Assembly (NCBI RefSeq): GCF_014297445.1
Contig: NZ_JACORU010000010.1
Span: 157,195 to 221,194 of the forward strand
Direction: 5' to 3'
Origin: Ramlibacter albus
Lineage (GTDB): Bacteria; Pseudomonadota; Gammaproteobacteria; Burkholderiales; Burkholderiaceae_C
Length of the DNA stretch: 64,000 bases
Shown: positions 7,657 to 15,747 of the stretch, one piece after another
How the letters are laid out: every line of letters begins with the position of its first letter
Numbering within the stretch: position 1 is the stretch's first letter
The notes under the pieces: model-generated
The model's input: the letters and a program-made list of their open reading frames with translations, nothing else
The model's database searches: none
Told to the model about the DNA's origin: nothing
Program-made: the position numbers and the translations under genes

Positions 7657-9201
7657 TCAGACGGCGACGAGCGCGGGCGCGGCGGCCACTGCGGACGCGT
7701 TGAGCTGCAGGCGATCGGCCGAGATGTATTGCTGGCGGAAGGTCTCGAACGGCACGGTGTCCGCCGCCTCGACCGCCTTCTGCTCGGCGATCGACTGCTG
7801 CGCCAGCGCCTCGAGGCGCGATTGCACGGAGCCGGGGTAAGGAAGCTTCAGCAGCTTGGCCTTGGTCTGCTGCGACTGGGCCAGCACGAACTGCGTGAAC
7901 GAGTTGTCGTGGTCGCGCGCCAGCGCGGCGAGCACGCGAGCGGACGGCAGCATGTCGGGGTCGCCCAGCAGCACCTCGGCAGCGCGCACCGCGTCGCTGT
8001 AGTCGGTGGTGGCATGCACGGCGTCCAGCTGCGCGGCGATCGGGCGACAGGACTGCAGGATCTCCGCGCCCCATTGCGTGAGCGCGACTTCGCGGCCGTC
8101 GCGCTCGAGCTTCAGGCCCGGCTCGCGGCCGTACGCCGCCGTCTTGTGCTGGTTGCGGCCCAGCGCCGCGATTTCCGCGGGTGTGTCGGGCGGGCTGTCG
8201 GACGTGAGGCAGTGCAGCAGGAACACGTCGAGGAAGCGCATCGTCTGCGCCTTGATGCCGACCGGCACGAAGGGGTCGAGGTCCATCAGGCGCACCTCGA
8301 CGTACTCCACGCCGCGCTCGCGCAGTGCATGCAGCGGGCGCTCGCCGGGCCGGATGACGCGCTTGGGCCGGATGGTGCCGTAGAACTCGTTCTCGATCTG
8401 CAGCAGCGTGGTGGCCAGCTGGTTGTACTCGCCGCCGGGGTTCATGATGCCGACCTGCTCGTACGCGGGGTAAGGCCGCGTGAGCGCATCGTGCAGCGAC
8501 GCCGCATAGCCTTCGAGGCTGTTGTAGCTCACGGCCAGGCTCGCCTGCGCTTCGCTCTGGTAGCCCAGGCGGCCCATGCGCAGCGACGTGCCATGCGGCA
8601 TGTAGACGGTGTGCGGCGTGAGCGACTGCAGTTCGTGCTTGCGGCCGGTGACGAAGCTCGAACACGCCGCCGGCGAAGCGCCGAACAGGTACAGCAGCAG
8701 GAAGGACTCGCGGCGGAAGTTGCGGATCAGCGCGAAGTACTGTTCGTCCGTCACGCCCGGCAGCGACCAGTTGTAGTGGATGCCGCTGATGGTCTGCATG
8801 CGGCGCCCGTACCGGTGCGCCAGGCCCATGCGGTAGACGCTCTTGGCGCGGCCCACGTTGGAGCTGCCATAGCGGCCGATCGGGATGTTCTCGTCGGCCG
8901 GCAGGTGGCACGGCATGCTGCTCACCCACATCAGCTCGTCGCCGAGCGCGCGGTACGTGAACTGGTGGACCTGCGTGAGCTCCTCCAGGCACTGCTCCAC
9001 GCTGGCGTGCACGCCGGTGATCAGCTCCAGCTGCGCTTCGCTGTAGTCGGTGGTGATGTTCGGGTGCGTGAGGGCCGCGCCCAGCGCGGCGGGGTGCGGC
9101 GTCATGGCCAGCTCGCCGTCGGCGGTGGCGCGCAGGCTTTCCTTCTCGATGCCGCGTCGGATGCCCTTGAGGCGCTCGGGCGCCAGTAGCGTTGGGGTCA
9201 T
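7657..9201 (-). CDS. gshA: Glutamate-cysteine ligase
   Basis: A 514-residue gamma-glutamylcysteine synthetase of the proteobacterial GshA type, close to the 518 residues of the E. coli enzyme. It performs the first, rate-limiting step of glutathione synthesis: glutamate + cysteine + ATP to gamma-glutamylcysteine in the cytoplasm. Recognisable blocks are LKGIRRGIEKESLRATADG, ALTHPNITTDYSEAQLE, MWVSSMPCHLP, IGRYGSSNVGRAKSVYRMGL and MQTISGIHYNWSLP, all matching conserved GshA segments. The start MTPTLLAPERLKG gives the expected N-terminus. It is apparently monocistronic, with 187 bases upstream to the divergent phasin-like gene and 52 bases to the CigR-like gene downstream. Confidence 0.95.
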   Translation of the reverse strand: MTPTLLAPERLKGIRRGIEKESLRATADGELAMTPHPAALGAALTHPNITTDYSEAQLELITGVHASVEQCLEELTQVHQFTYRALGDELMWVSSMPCHLPADENIPIGRYGSSNVGRAKSVYRMGLAHRYGRRMQTISGIHYNWSLPGVTDEQYFALIRNFRRESFLLLYLFGASPAACSSFVTGRKHELQSLTPHTVYMPHGTSLRMGRLGYQSEAQASLAVSYNSLEGYAASLHDALTRPYPAYEQVGIMNPGGEYNQLATTLLQIENEFYGTIRPKRVIRPGERPLHALRERGVEYVEVRLMDLDPFVPVGIKAQTMRFLDVFLLHCLTSDSPPDTPAEIAALGRNQHKTAAYGREPGLKLERDGREVALTQWGAEILQSCRPIAAQLDAVHATTDYSDAVRAAEVLLGDPDMLPSARVLAALARDHDNSFTQFVLAQSQQTKAKLLKLPYPGSVQSRLEALAQQSIAEQKAVEAADTVPFETFRQQYISADRLQLNASAVAAAPALVAV

Positions 9202-9388
9202 GGTTGTCTCGCGGCTCTTGTTCTCGTGTATCTCGGGCGGAAGTTAGCACCTTTGTGCAATTCCTGCTCGCGGCAGGGGTTGGGATTTTGCGGTAGGTCA
9301 GGTGCTAGGTGCGCGCCCCTAGTCCATTAGGTCGCGGGTTCTAGGGCTCGTTCAGACAATCGGCTCATCCAGCCTGAAAGGAAAACTC

Positions 9389-9721
9389 ATGAACACCGAG
9401 CACATCACCCAGTTCGCGCACCAGGTCGTCGACGGCTTCGACACCACCGCCCACACCGTCATCGGCGCGTGGAAGGACGGCGGCGAGCGCCTCGGCGCGA
9501 TCGCGAAGCAGCGCTGGGACGCCGCACTGAAGGAATCGGCGCCCCAGCTCGACGCCGAGACCAAGAAGAACGCGCAGCACGCCCGTGCCGTGTTCGGCGG
9601 CTACTACACCCGCGGCATCGAGCTGTCCGCCGGCGGCGCCACCGTCGCCGTGGACACGGTGGTGCAGGTCGCCCGCACCGCCATCGACCGCGCCGCCGCC
9701 TGGAAGCAGGCTCGCGCGTAA
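9389..9721 (+). CDS. Small helical phasin-like protein
   Basis: A 110-residue soluble protein, rich in alanine, lysine and glutamine and predicted mostly helical from its composition, beginning MNTEHITQFAHQVVDGFD. No signal peptide or membrane segment is visible. Its size and amphipathic helical character resemble short phasins that coat polyhydroxyalkanoate granules, but no decisive motif is present and the label is only a likeness. AAAGGA lies eight bases before the ATG. A SRPBCC-family gene follows after 39 bases on the same strand with its own strong ribosome-binding site, so the two are probably co-transcribed. Confidence 0.7.
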   Translation: MNTEHITQFAHQVVDGFDTTAHTVIGAWKDGGERLGAIAKQRWDAALKESAPQLDAETKKNAQHARAVFGGYYTRGIELSAGGATVAVDTVVQVARTAIDRAAAWKQARA

Positions 9722-9760
9722 GCACTACACTCGCCAGGAACAATACGAGGAGACATCCCC

Positions 9761-10234
9761 ATGGCGATCAGCGTCCCCATCGAGCTGGGCTACGAATTCG
9801 AGGTCAAGGGCAAGTACGACGACGTCTTCGGCGTCCTGTCGGACGTGCCCACCTCGGTGTCGCACTTCCCCAAGGTGGACAAGCTCACCGACATGGGCGA
9901 CGGCGTGTACAAGTGGGAGATGCAGAAGGTGGGCACCGCGCAGGTGAACATCCAGACGGTCTACGCCAGCAAGTACACGAGCGACAAGGCCAAGGGCACC
10001 GTCAAGTGGACGCCGGTCAAGGGCGTGGGCAACGCCCTCGTCGGCGGCAGCTGGAAGGTCAGCGACAACAAGGGCAAGTCCACCAAGGTGGTCCTGAAGA
10101 TCGACGGCACGGTGGACGTGCCGCTGCCGGGGCTGATGAAGATGGTGGTGGAGCCCGTCGTCGCCGGCGAGTTCGAGAAACTCGTCGAGAAGTACATCGA
10201 CAACCTCGTCAAGAGGTTCGGCGGCGAGGTCTAG
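9761..10234 (+). CDS. SRPBCC-family lipid/ligand-binding protein
   Basis: A 157-residue protein of the START/SRPBCC helix-grip fold (CoxG/polyketide-cyclase-like). The typical opening ELGYEFEVKGKYDDVFGVLSD includes the VFGVLSDV block in which an aromatic/hydrophobic strand leads to the first helix. The end is a long C-terminal helix (FEKLVEKYIDNLVKRFG). These proteins bind hydrophobic ligands in a deep cavity; the ligand here is unknown. GAGGAG stands upstream of the ATG. Its stop shares a CTAG with the stop of the convergent carboxylesterase, so the two transcripts overlap by four bases. Confidence 0.78.
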   Translation: MAISVPIELGYEFEVKGKYDDVFGVLSDVPTSVSHFPKVDKLTDMGDGVYKWEMQKVGTAQVNIQTVYASKYTSDKAKGTVKWTPVKGVGNALVGGSWKVSDNKGKSTKVVLKIDGTVDVPLPGLMKMVVEPVVAGEFEKLVEKYIDNLVKRFGGEV

Positions 10235-10899
10235 GCTTTCAACACGCGATTGAGGAAAGCCTCCAGGTCGCGGATCTCCTCCATGCACACCGAGTGCCCC
10301 ATCGGGTACTCGTGCCACTCCACGTCGTAGCCGAGCGCGCGCAGCTGGTCGCGCGACTGCAGGCCGCGTTCGAACACCACGATTTCGTCCTGGGTGCCAT
10401 GCGCGAGGAAGATCGGCGTCTTCGCGTTCGCCGGGCTGCGCTCGGCCGCCGTCTGCGCGGCGAGCGGCAGGTAGCCTGACATTCCCACGATCCCAGCCAG
10501 CGCCTGCGCATGGCGCACGCCGGTCATCAGCGCCATCGCGCAACCCTGCGAGAAGCCCGCGACCACGATGCGGTTCGCGGCGATCCCGCGCTCCTTCTCG
10601 TGGGCGATCAGCTGCTCCACGATCGCCAGCGATTCACGCAACCCCGCTTCATCCTGCCGGCCCGTACTCTCCGTGCCGAGGATGTCGTACCACGCGCGCA
10701 TGCGGTAGCCGCCGTTGATCGTCACCGGCCGCACCGGCGCGCTCGGGAACACGTAGCGCACCGGGCCCACGGCCGAGAGGTCCGTCTCCTGCGCAACCGG
10801 CACGAAGTCGTTGCCATCCGCGCCCAGGCCGTGGAGGATGATCACCGACGCGGTGGGCGACTCGCCCGTCGCTGCTTCCAGCGTTTCGATCTCTGCCAT
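10231..10899 (-). CDS. Carboxylesterase/phospholipase of the alpha/beta hydrolase fold
   Basis: A 222-residue cytoplasmic carboxylesterase similar to Pseudomonas esterase II and acyl-protein thioesterases. It has the oxyanion segment LHGLGADGNDF and the nucleophile elbow GFSQGCAM, with the catalytic serine in G-F-S-Q-G. The likely acid is in HGTQDEIV and the catalytic histidine in YPMGHSVC, in the usual order and spacing. The start MAEIETLEAATGE is chosen because the family domain begins soon after; a longer N-terminus would cover the promoter region facing the divergent HPF-like gene. The gene ends in a shared CTAG with the SRPBCC gene. Confidence 0.9.
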   Translation of the reverse strand: MAEIETLEAATGESPTASVIILHGLGADGNDFVPVAQETDLSAVGPVRYVFPSAPVRPVTINGGYRMRAWYDILGTESTGRQDEAGLRESLAIVEQLIAHEKERGIAANRIVVAGFSQGCAMALMTGVRHAQALAGIVGMSGYLPLAAQTAAERSPANAKTPIFLAHGTQDEIVVFERGLQSRDQLRALGYDVEWHEYPMGHSVCMEEIRDLEAFLNRVLKA

Positions 10900-11021
10900 C
10901 CATGGAGCATAAACCTCCCGCGCAAGGGACGTCCGACAACCCAAGGCATCGCGTCCGACTTGCTTTGCAGCCCGGCCGCGCCAAACTGCAAGCAAACACT
11001 CCAAGCGAAAGGACGCACCTC

Positions 11022-11384
11022 ATGTACGTCGAAGTCAACACCAGCAACGGCATCGAGAACAAGGAAACCCTGCAGCGCTGGGCCACGGATTACCTGAACG
11101 AACACCTCGCGAAGTACGCACAGGACGTGACGACCGTCGAAGTGCAGCTGACGGACGAGAACCACGTCAAGGGCGGCAACGACAAGCGCTGCATGCTGGA
11201 AGCGCGCCTGCCCGGCCGCACGCCGGTCGCCGTGACCAACATCGCCGTCAACCAGGACTTGGCCTTCCGCGGCGCCGCCGAGAAGCTCGATCGTGCCCTC
11301 GAGCACGCACTGGGCAAGCTCGATCGCGAACACCGCGACCGGGAAAGCATCCGCAAGGACGCGAGCGTGCTCCCGGGCCAGTAA
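11022..11384 (+). CDS. HPF/RaiA-family ribosome-associated protein
   Basis: A 120-residue protein of the S30AE/ribosome hibernation family, beginning MYVEVNTSNGIENKE and containing VEVQLTDENHVKGGNDKRCMLEARLPG. That stretch is the beta-alpha-beta portion of the fold, and a charged C-terminal helix follows (KLDREHRDRESIRKDA). Members bind the 30S decoding region in stationary phase and block translation. It is longer than YfiA-like stubs but lacks the long C-terminal dimerisation domain, so it is a short-form protein. AAAGGA precedes the ATG. A hairpin with a T-run follows the stop directly, so it forms its own transcription unit. Confidence 0.82.
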   Translation: MYVEVNTSNGIENKETLQRWATDYLNEHLAKYAQDVTTVEVQLTDENHVKGGNDKRCMLEARLPGRTPVAVTNIAVNQDLAFRGAAEKLDRALEHALGKLDREHRDRESIRKDASVLPGQ

Positions 11385-11419
11385 AAGAGTCGCCCGTCCC
11401 GGGCTTCGGCGTCTTTTTT
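11385..11419 (+). terminator. Rho-independent terminator after the HPF-like gene
   Basis: Immediately after the stop codon, AAGA-GT-CGCC pairs with GGCGTCTT (two-base bulge). The segment between them also forms GCCC/GGGC, and six T residues follow. Position and T-run fit an intrinsic terminator for the upstream gene. Confidence 0.7.
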
Positions 11420-11547
11420 GTTGCCGATTGTGAATAAATCGGCGGCAGCCCTCCACAGCCGAGCCTGCTCCTGACAACATGTGCCGGCCGCTTGCGCAGC
11501 GGCTTCTCGCTGCGCGGCAAGGCGAACTCAACTTTAAGGAGCAGCGA

Positions 11548-11904
11548 ATGGGATCGATGAAGAAATTCACCTGCCGGGTACTGGTCGTCTCCACGTTGAT
11601 GTTGTCGTTCACCACCGCGAAGGCGGGGCTGATCGGCGTCGAGCAGGCGGCCGCCAACACGGCGCCCACCGAGCGCGCGATGGTGCTGGCCGCGCTGGAC
11701 CGCGCCGAAGTCTCCGGCCAGCTGCTGGCCGCGGGCGTGGACCCCAACGCTGCCCGTGCGCGCGTCAACGCCATGACCGACACCGAAGTGCAGGCCATGG
11801 TGCAGGACATGCAGAACGCACCGGCGGGCGCCATGTCCGGCTGGGGCTGGGCCGCGGTCATCATCGTGATCGGCCTGATCTGGTACATGTCGATGCGCAA
11901 GTAA
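11548..11904 (+). CDS. PA2779-family membrane-anchored protein
   Basis: A 118-residue protein with a signal peptide (MGSMKKFTCRVLVVSTLMLSFTTAKA) and a C-terminal transmembrane segment GWAAVIIVIGLIWYMSM followed by RK. The middle has the PA2779-family pattern of short helices (RAEVSGQLLAAGVDPNAARARVNAMTD). AAGGAG lies six bases before the chosen ATG. The gene is followed after ten bases by a PA2778-family cysteine peptidase; these two families recur as neighbours. Function is unknown; the pair looks like an envelope anchor plus a periplasmic peptidase-like lipoprotein. Confidence 0.85.
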   Translation: MGSMKKFTCRVLVVSTLMLSFTTAKAGLIGVEQAAANTAPTERAMVLAALDRAEVSGQLLAAGVDPNAARARVNAMTDTEVQAMVQDMQNAPAGAMSGWGWAAVIIVIGLIWYMSMRK

Positions 11905-11914
11905 GCGCCGCCGC

Positions 11915-12913
11915 ATGACGCACGTCACCCGCAGTCCTTCCTGGCGTCGCGTCCTGCGCACCGCCGGCACCCTGCTTGCGGCAGCGGTGCTCGGCGGCTG
12001 CGCAGCCCTCAACCCGCTCGTTCCGCAGACGGTGCAGTTGCGCACCGAATGGCCGCAAGGCGTGCCGCAGCAGGTGGAACTGGCGCAGGTGCCCTTCCAC
12101 GCCCAGGACGATTACCAGTGCGGCCCGGCCTCGCTCGCCATGGCGCTGCAATGGGCCGGCGTGCAGCCGTCGCTGCCGCAGCTGATCGAACAGGTGTGGC
12201 TGCCGTCGCGCAAGGGCAGCCTGCAACTGGAGATGCTCGCCACGCCGCGCCGCTACGGCCGCGTGTCGTACCGCCTCTCACCGAGTTATGCCGACCTGCT
12301 GCGCGAAGTCGCGGCGGGCAACCCCGTCATCGTGCTTCAGGACGTGGGCACGATGTTCACGCAGTGGCACTACGCCGTCGTGAACGGCTTCGACTACGCC
12401 AGTGGCACGGTCTACCTCCGCTCGGGCACGGACCCGCGGCAGGAGATGCCCTTCTCCTACTTCGAGCGCACGTGGATGAAGGGCGGCTACTGGGCCATGG
12501 TCGTCATGCCGCCCGACAAGGTGGCCGCCACCGCCACGCCGGAGCGTTGGCTCGAGGCCGTGATCGCGATGTCACGCGTGGGGGACGCGGCCGGCGCAAC
12601 ACGCGCGTACGACGCGATGCTCGCGCGCTGGCCCGACAACCTGGCGGCGTCCATCGGCCTGGCGAACCAGTTGCACGGCGCGGGCAAGCTCGAAGACGCG
12701 GCCGTGGTGCTGCGCCGCGCGCTCGCGCGTGACCCGCGCTCGGTGATCTTGCGCAACAACCTCGCGCAGACGCTCTCGGACCTCGGGCAGCACTTCGAGG
12801 CGCTCAAGGTGCTGGAGCCGGTGTCGACCGATGCGACCGCGCCCTTCGCGGCCGAAATCAAGGCGACGCGCCAGCTGATCCTCGGGCGCCTGCAGGCTCG
12901 CGCGTCATCGTAG
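11915..12913 (+). CDS. PA2778-family C39-like cysteine peptidase lipoprotein with TPR tail
   Basis: A 332-residue exported protein. The N-terminus ends in a lipobox-like LAAAVLGGC, so it is probably a lipoprotein. Residues about 55-200 form a C39-like papain-fold domain with the active-site Q-C pair in QDDYQCGPASLAMAL and the catalytic histidine in TQWHYAVVNGFD. Residues about 205-325 contain tetratricopeptide-like repeats (MLARWPDNLAASIGLANQL; RRALARDPRSVILRNNLAQTL). Bacteriocin-processing peptidases share the fold, but no ABC transporter is attached here. It is co-transcribed with the PA2779-family gene. The last nine bases overlap the convergent serine hydrolase gene. Confidence 0.86.
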   Translation: MTHVTRSPSWRRVLRTAGTLLAAAVLGGCAALNPLVPQTVQLRTEWPQGVPQQVELAQVPFHAQDDYQCGPASLAMALQWAGVQPSLPQLIEQVWLPSRKGSLQLEMLATPRRYGRVSYRLSPSYADLLREVAAGNPVIVLQDVGTMFTQWHYAVVNGFDYASGTVYLRSGTDPRQEMPFSYFERTWMKGGYWAMVVMPPDKVAATATPERWLEAVIAMSRVGDAAGATRAYDAMLARWPDNLAASIGLANQLHGAGKLEDAAVVLRRALARDPRSVILRNNLAQTLSDLGQHFEALKVLEPVSTDATAPFAAEIKATRQLILGRLQARASS

Positions 12914-13954
12914 GGCGTTGGCAACCCGGGTCACGAAACCGGGCGACCTTGCCGGGTCGATCCACCGCACCACCGCCACCAGGCCGTTCTCCGGGTCGAT
13001 CCACGTGTAGTGCCCGCCGGCGCCCACCATGAACCAGCTGTCGCGAGAGGCATCCGCGAACATGCGCCCATCGCGATTGAGCCACGTGAGCCAGCCGTAG
13101 AACGGCGCGACCTCGCCGGGCTGCTGCATGCGCTGCACCCACTCGCGCGGCACGAGCTGCGTGCCCGCGTGCACGCCGCCATCCAGCAGCAACTGCCCGA
13201 TGCGCGCCTGGTCGCGCGCGCTGATCGACACGCCCGCGCCCCAGTGCGTGCCACCGGGCACCGACTGCATGCGCTTGCCGTCGATCTCCACCCACGCGTC
13301 GTCGTAACCGGCCCAGCGGAAGTTCTCGCCGCCGCCGAGCGGGCGCAGGATCGTCTCGAGGAACACCTCGGGCAGCGGCCTGCGGAACAAATGCAGCAAG
13401 GCCAGCGACAGCTGGTTGATGCGCACGTCGTTGTATTCCCAGTGCGTGCCGGGCTCGTGCAGCTCGCGGCGCTCGCCCTTCTTCCCGGTGGGCGGCTTCG
13501 GGTCGTGCGACACGCGCCGGTTGTGCTCCACCTGGTCCGGCATGCCGAGGCAGGTGCCTTCCCACTCGCTCGTCTGCTCCAGCAAGTGCGCCCACGTGAT
13601 CGCGCGGTTGTGCGGCGAGTCGAAGCCGATGCCGGGCAGGCGTTCGACCACGCGCTCGTCGGGGTCGAGCATGCCGCGCATGTGCGCGACACCGGCGAGC
13701 AGCGCGAGGTAGGTCTTCGCGACGCTGAACGTGAGGTCGGCTCGGTCGGGCTCGCCCCATGCCGCGACCTCCTCGCCGTTCAAGCGGATCACACCCGAGA
13801 CGCCGCCGCGCGGATGCACCGGCCCGCGCAGGCGGTTGAACGGCGGCGGGTCGTCGTGGTGCACGCCCCAGCGCGCGGGTTCGGCCGCGGGGTCGCGCGG
13901 CCACGGCACTTCATGCGATTGCGCGTACTCGATGGCTTCACTGAACTGCTTCAT
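12905..13954 (-). CDS. Beta-lactamase-fold serine hydrolase
   Basis: A 349-residue protein of the class C beta-lactamase/penicillin-binding superfamily (PF00144 type). The catalytic S-x-x-K is in TFSVAKTYLALLAG and the second motif Y-x-N is YNDVRINQLSL. The third-motif region is GHYTWIDPE rather than a clean KTG, as is common in esterase-like members. No signal peptide is obvious, so it may be cytoplasmic. Members include esterases, amidases and D-aminopeptidases; the substrate is not predictable. The gene stands alone and is divergent from the NUDIX gene, 22 bases away. Confidence 0.85.
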   Translation of the reverse strand: MKQFSEAIEYAQSHEVPWPRDPAAEPARWGVHHDDPPPFNRLRGPVHPRGGVSGVIRLNGEEVAAWGEPDRADLTFSVAKTYLALLAGVAHMRGMLDPDERVVERLPGIGFDSPHNRAITWAHLLEQTSEWEGTCLGMPDQVEHNRRVSHDPKPPTGKKGERRELHEPGTHWEYNDVRINQLSLALLHLFRRPLPEVFLETILRPLGGGENFRWAGYDDAWVEIDGKRMQSVPGGTHWGAGVSISARDQARIGQLLLDGGVHAGTQLVPREWVQRMQQPGEVAPFYGWLTWLNRDGRMFADASRDSWFMVGAGGHYTWIDPENGLVAVVRWIDPARSPGFVTRVANALR

Positions 13955-13976
13955 GCCTGCATGTTAGCCTTGGGCC

Positions 13977-14846
13977 ATGGAACCGCATGGCGACCCGCTG
14001 AACATGCCTGCACTGCCGTCGGCGACGGTGGTGATGCTGCGCGACGGCGGCGCCGGGCTTGAAGTCTTTCTGCTCAAGCGCCACGGCCTTTCGGACGTGC
14101 TCGGGGGCGCCTATGTCTTCCCGGGCGGCAAGCTCGACCGCGAAGACGTGGAGCTGGTGGACCGCCTCGACACCGCACCGCAGCAGCTGCACGATGCGCT
14201 CGGCGAGCCCGGCCTGCAGGCGGAGGAAGCATCGGGCCTCTTCGTCGCCGCGATGCGCGAAGCCTTCGAGGAAACCGGCGTGCTGTTTGCCGACGTGGAT
14301 GCCGCGCGAGCCGAAACCGCGTGGCGCTCGCTGCGCGAAGGCTTCCACTTCGCCGACGTGGTGGAGAACCTCGACCTGCGCCTGCTCGCGAGCTGCATCG
14401 CGCCGTGGTCGCGCTGGATCACGCCCGTGGTGGGCGGCGTCGTGCGCAAGCGCTTCGACACGCGCTTCTTCGTGGCGGCCGTGCCCGAGGGCCAGCAGCC
14501 GCGCCACGACAACCATGAAGCCACCGAAAGCACGTGGCTTTCCCCGCGCGTGGCCCTGCAGCAGTACTGGGACGGCGAGATCCAGCTCGCGCCGCCGCAG
14601 ATCATGAGCCTGGCGCAGCTCGCACGCCACGCGGACGTCGCAAGCGTGCTCGCCGGTGCGCGCAGCCGCAAGCCGCCGACCATCCAGCCCGAACCCATCG
14701 AGACGGGCGATGGCGTGCGCGTGATCTGCTACCCCGGCGACGAGCGCCACTCCGTGCGCGAGCGCGCCCTGCTGGGCCCCACGCGCCTCGCGTGGCGCAA
14801 CAAGCGCTTCGAGCCCGATGGCGGCTTCGACGCGCTGTTCAGCTGA
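13977..14846 (+). CDS. NUDIX hydrolase domain protein (NUDT19-like)
   Basis: A 289-residue protein whose first 240 residues resemble the long NUDIX hydrolases related to NUDT19/acyl-CoA diphosphatases. It opens with PSATVVMLRDG and FLLKRHG, then AYVFPGGKLD. The NUDIX box core is REAFEETGV within FVAAMREAFEETGVLF, supplying the metal-binding glutamates. The NUDIX box is separated from the preceding glycine motif by a long insert, typical of this subgroup. The C-terminal 45 residues (GDGVRVICYPGDERHS) form a separate tail. It probably cleaves a nucleoside-diphosphate-linked substrate, possibly a CoA derivative (inference). It faces the divergent serine hydrolase. Confidence 0.84.
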   Translation: MEPHGDPLNMPALPSATVVMLRDGGAGLEVFLLKRHGLSDVLGGAYVFPGGKLDREDVELVDRLDTAPQQLHDALGEPGLQAEEASGLFVAAMREAFEETGVLFADVDAARAETAWRSLREGFHFADVVENLDLRLLASCIAPWSRWITPVVGGVVRKRFDTRFFVAAVPEGQQPRHDNHEATESTWLSPRVALQQYWDGEIQLAPPQIMSLAQLARHADVASVLAGARSRKPPTIQPEPIETGDGVRVICYPGDERHSVRERALLGPTRLAWRNKRFEPDGGFDALFS

Positions 14847-15071
14847 CCGGCCCACAGTTCCGCTCGAACGCAACCTACAGCGGCACGCGCCGCATGCCTG
14901 CGGGGCGGCATCGCGCGCTTGCGCACACTCGATCCCAAGCCAGACGGGTGACCGCGCTACGAGACAGGTACCGCTCCGATCCGCCTCCGCAGCGATCGGC
15001 ACCGGACATTGTCCAGCGGCCCCGGCTGGTGCTCGCGGGCTCTTGGCCGCGAGCCGACCAGGAGTAACCGA

Positions 15072-15203
15072 ATGACCCCGATGATGATGCGCTTCATGGT
15101 GCTGGCGGCGGCCCTCGCGATGGCGTCGATGCAGATGAAGGCGCGCGCGGAGGTTGCCTCAGAAGCGACTGCGGCGCATCCCACGCTGTCATGCCGGGCT
15201 TGA
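15072..15203 (+). CDS. Small exported ORF, C-terminus supplied by a REP element
   Basis: A 43-codon ORF preceded by a good AGGAG seven bases upstream. It encodes a methionine-rich signal-like N-terminus (MTPMMMRFMVLAAALAMASM) ending near ARA, then about 17 residues. The last five codons and the TGA fall inside the palindromic element at 15188-15257. The most likely reading is a small secreted protein whose 3' end was replaced by the inserted repeat. Upstream, 14847-15071 holds nothing else recognisable. It could also be non-functional. Confidence 0.4.
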   Translation: MTPMMMRFMVLAAALAMASMQMKARAEVASEATAAHPTLSCRA

Positions 15204-15257
15204 CCCGGCATCCATGCTGGTGCGCCGCGATGGATCCCGGGTCCAGCCCGGGATGAC
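15188..15257. repeat. REP-type palindromic element (GTCAT...ATGAC)
   Basis: The element begins GTCATGCCGGGCT and ends AGCCCGGGATGAC, which are inverted copies with one mismatch. Each half also folds on itself: ATGCCGGG-CTTGA-CCCGGCAT and ATCCCGGG-TCCAG-CCCGGGAT. This twin-hairpin layout is characteristic of dispersed REP/BIME-like intergenic repeats in proteobacteria. It lies between a plus-strand small ORF and a minus-strand alanine/threonine-rich gene, so it may also end both transcripts. Confidence 0.85.
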
Positions 15258-15263
15258 CGCTCG

Positions 15264-15608
15264 TTAGCCGCGATCGCGCTTGGCCTTCCTGGCCTTCTTC
15301 TTCGACTTCCCGCCCGACGCCTTCATCGTCTTGCCGGTGTCCGAACCCGCGGACGCCGTCGGCGTGCTGCCGGTGGTACCCGCGCCCATGCTCGTGCCCG
15401 CACCCGTGGTGGTCGAACCACGCGTGGCCGTGCTGCCGCCCGCCGGCGTGCCGGTGGTGCCCATCGGCGTGGCCTGCGAGCTCTGCTGGCCCGCGCCGAC
15501 CGCGGGGTTGGTCACGTTCGCGTTGGGCGGGTTGCCCTGCGCGAGCGCCACCCCGAACACGGCCGCGAGCGCCGCGGCCAGCGCACCCTTGATGAATTTC
15601 GTGCTCAT
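15264..15608 (-). CDS. Small exported Ala/Thr/Gly-rich protein with basic tail
   Basis: A 114-residue protein with a signal peptide (MSTKFIKGALAAALAAVFGVALA), a low-complexity middle rich in T, G, S and A (GTTGTPAGGSTATRGSTTTG and similar), and a very basic end KSKKKARKAKRDRG. AAGGAG lies eight bases before the start. Composition suggests a disordered periplasmic protein; the lysine/arginine tail could bind nucleic acid, phosphate or acidic polymers. I do not recognise a family. The gene ends seven bases from the REP element. Confidence 0.7.
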   Translation of the reverse strand: MSTKFIKGALAAALAAVFGVALAQGNPPNANVTNPAVGAGQQSSQATPMGTTGTPAGGSTATRGSTTTGAGTSMGAGTTGSTPTASAGSDTGKTMKASGGKSKKKARKAKRDRG

Positions 15609-15747
15609 TCTCGAAGCTCCTTTTTGACGGTGATACCGGCCGGCGGACATCGCCGGCTGGAGCCAAGGCTAGGTTGAGCCAGCCACCGCAACGTCGGTGC
15701 GCGGCGGCTTGCAATGTGGGACTCGGCTGCCGCCGAGCTGCGTGTGC

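Noticed and set aside
9290..9360. CTAGG/CCTAG inverted repeats before the phasin-like gene, considered as an attachment or regulatory site
   Set aside because: The arms are only five bases and no integrase or repeat partner is nearby.
14847..15071. The longest gene-free gap, checked for RNA genes
   Set aside because: No tRNA cloverleaf, hairpin-plus-T-run or conserved RNA pattern was seen by eye.
15188..15257. A CRISPR-like array
   Set aside because: Only two palindromic halves exist and no regular direct repeats with spacers; it is a REP-type element.
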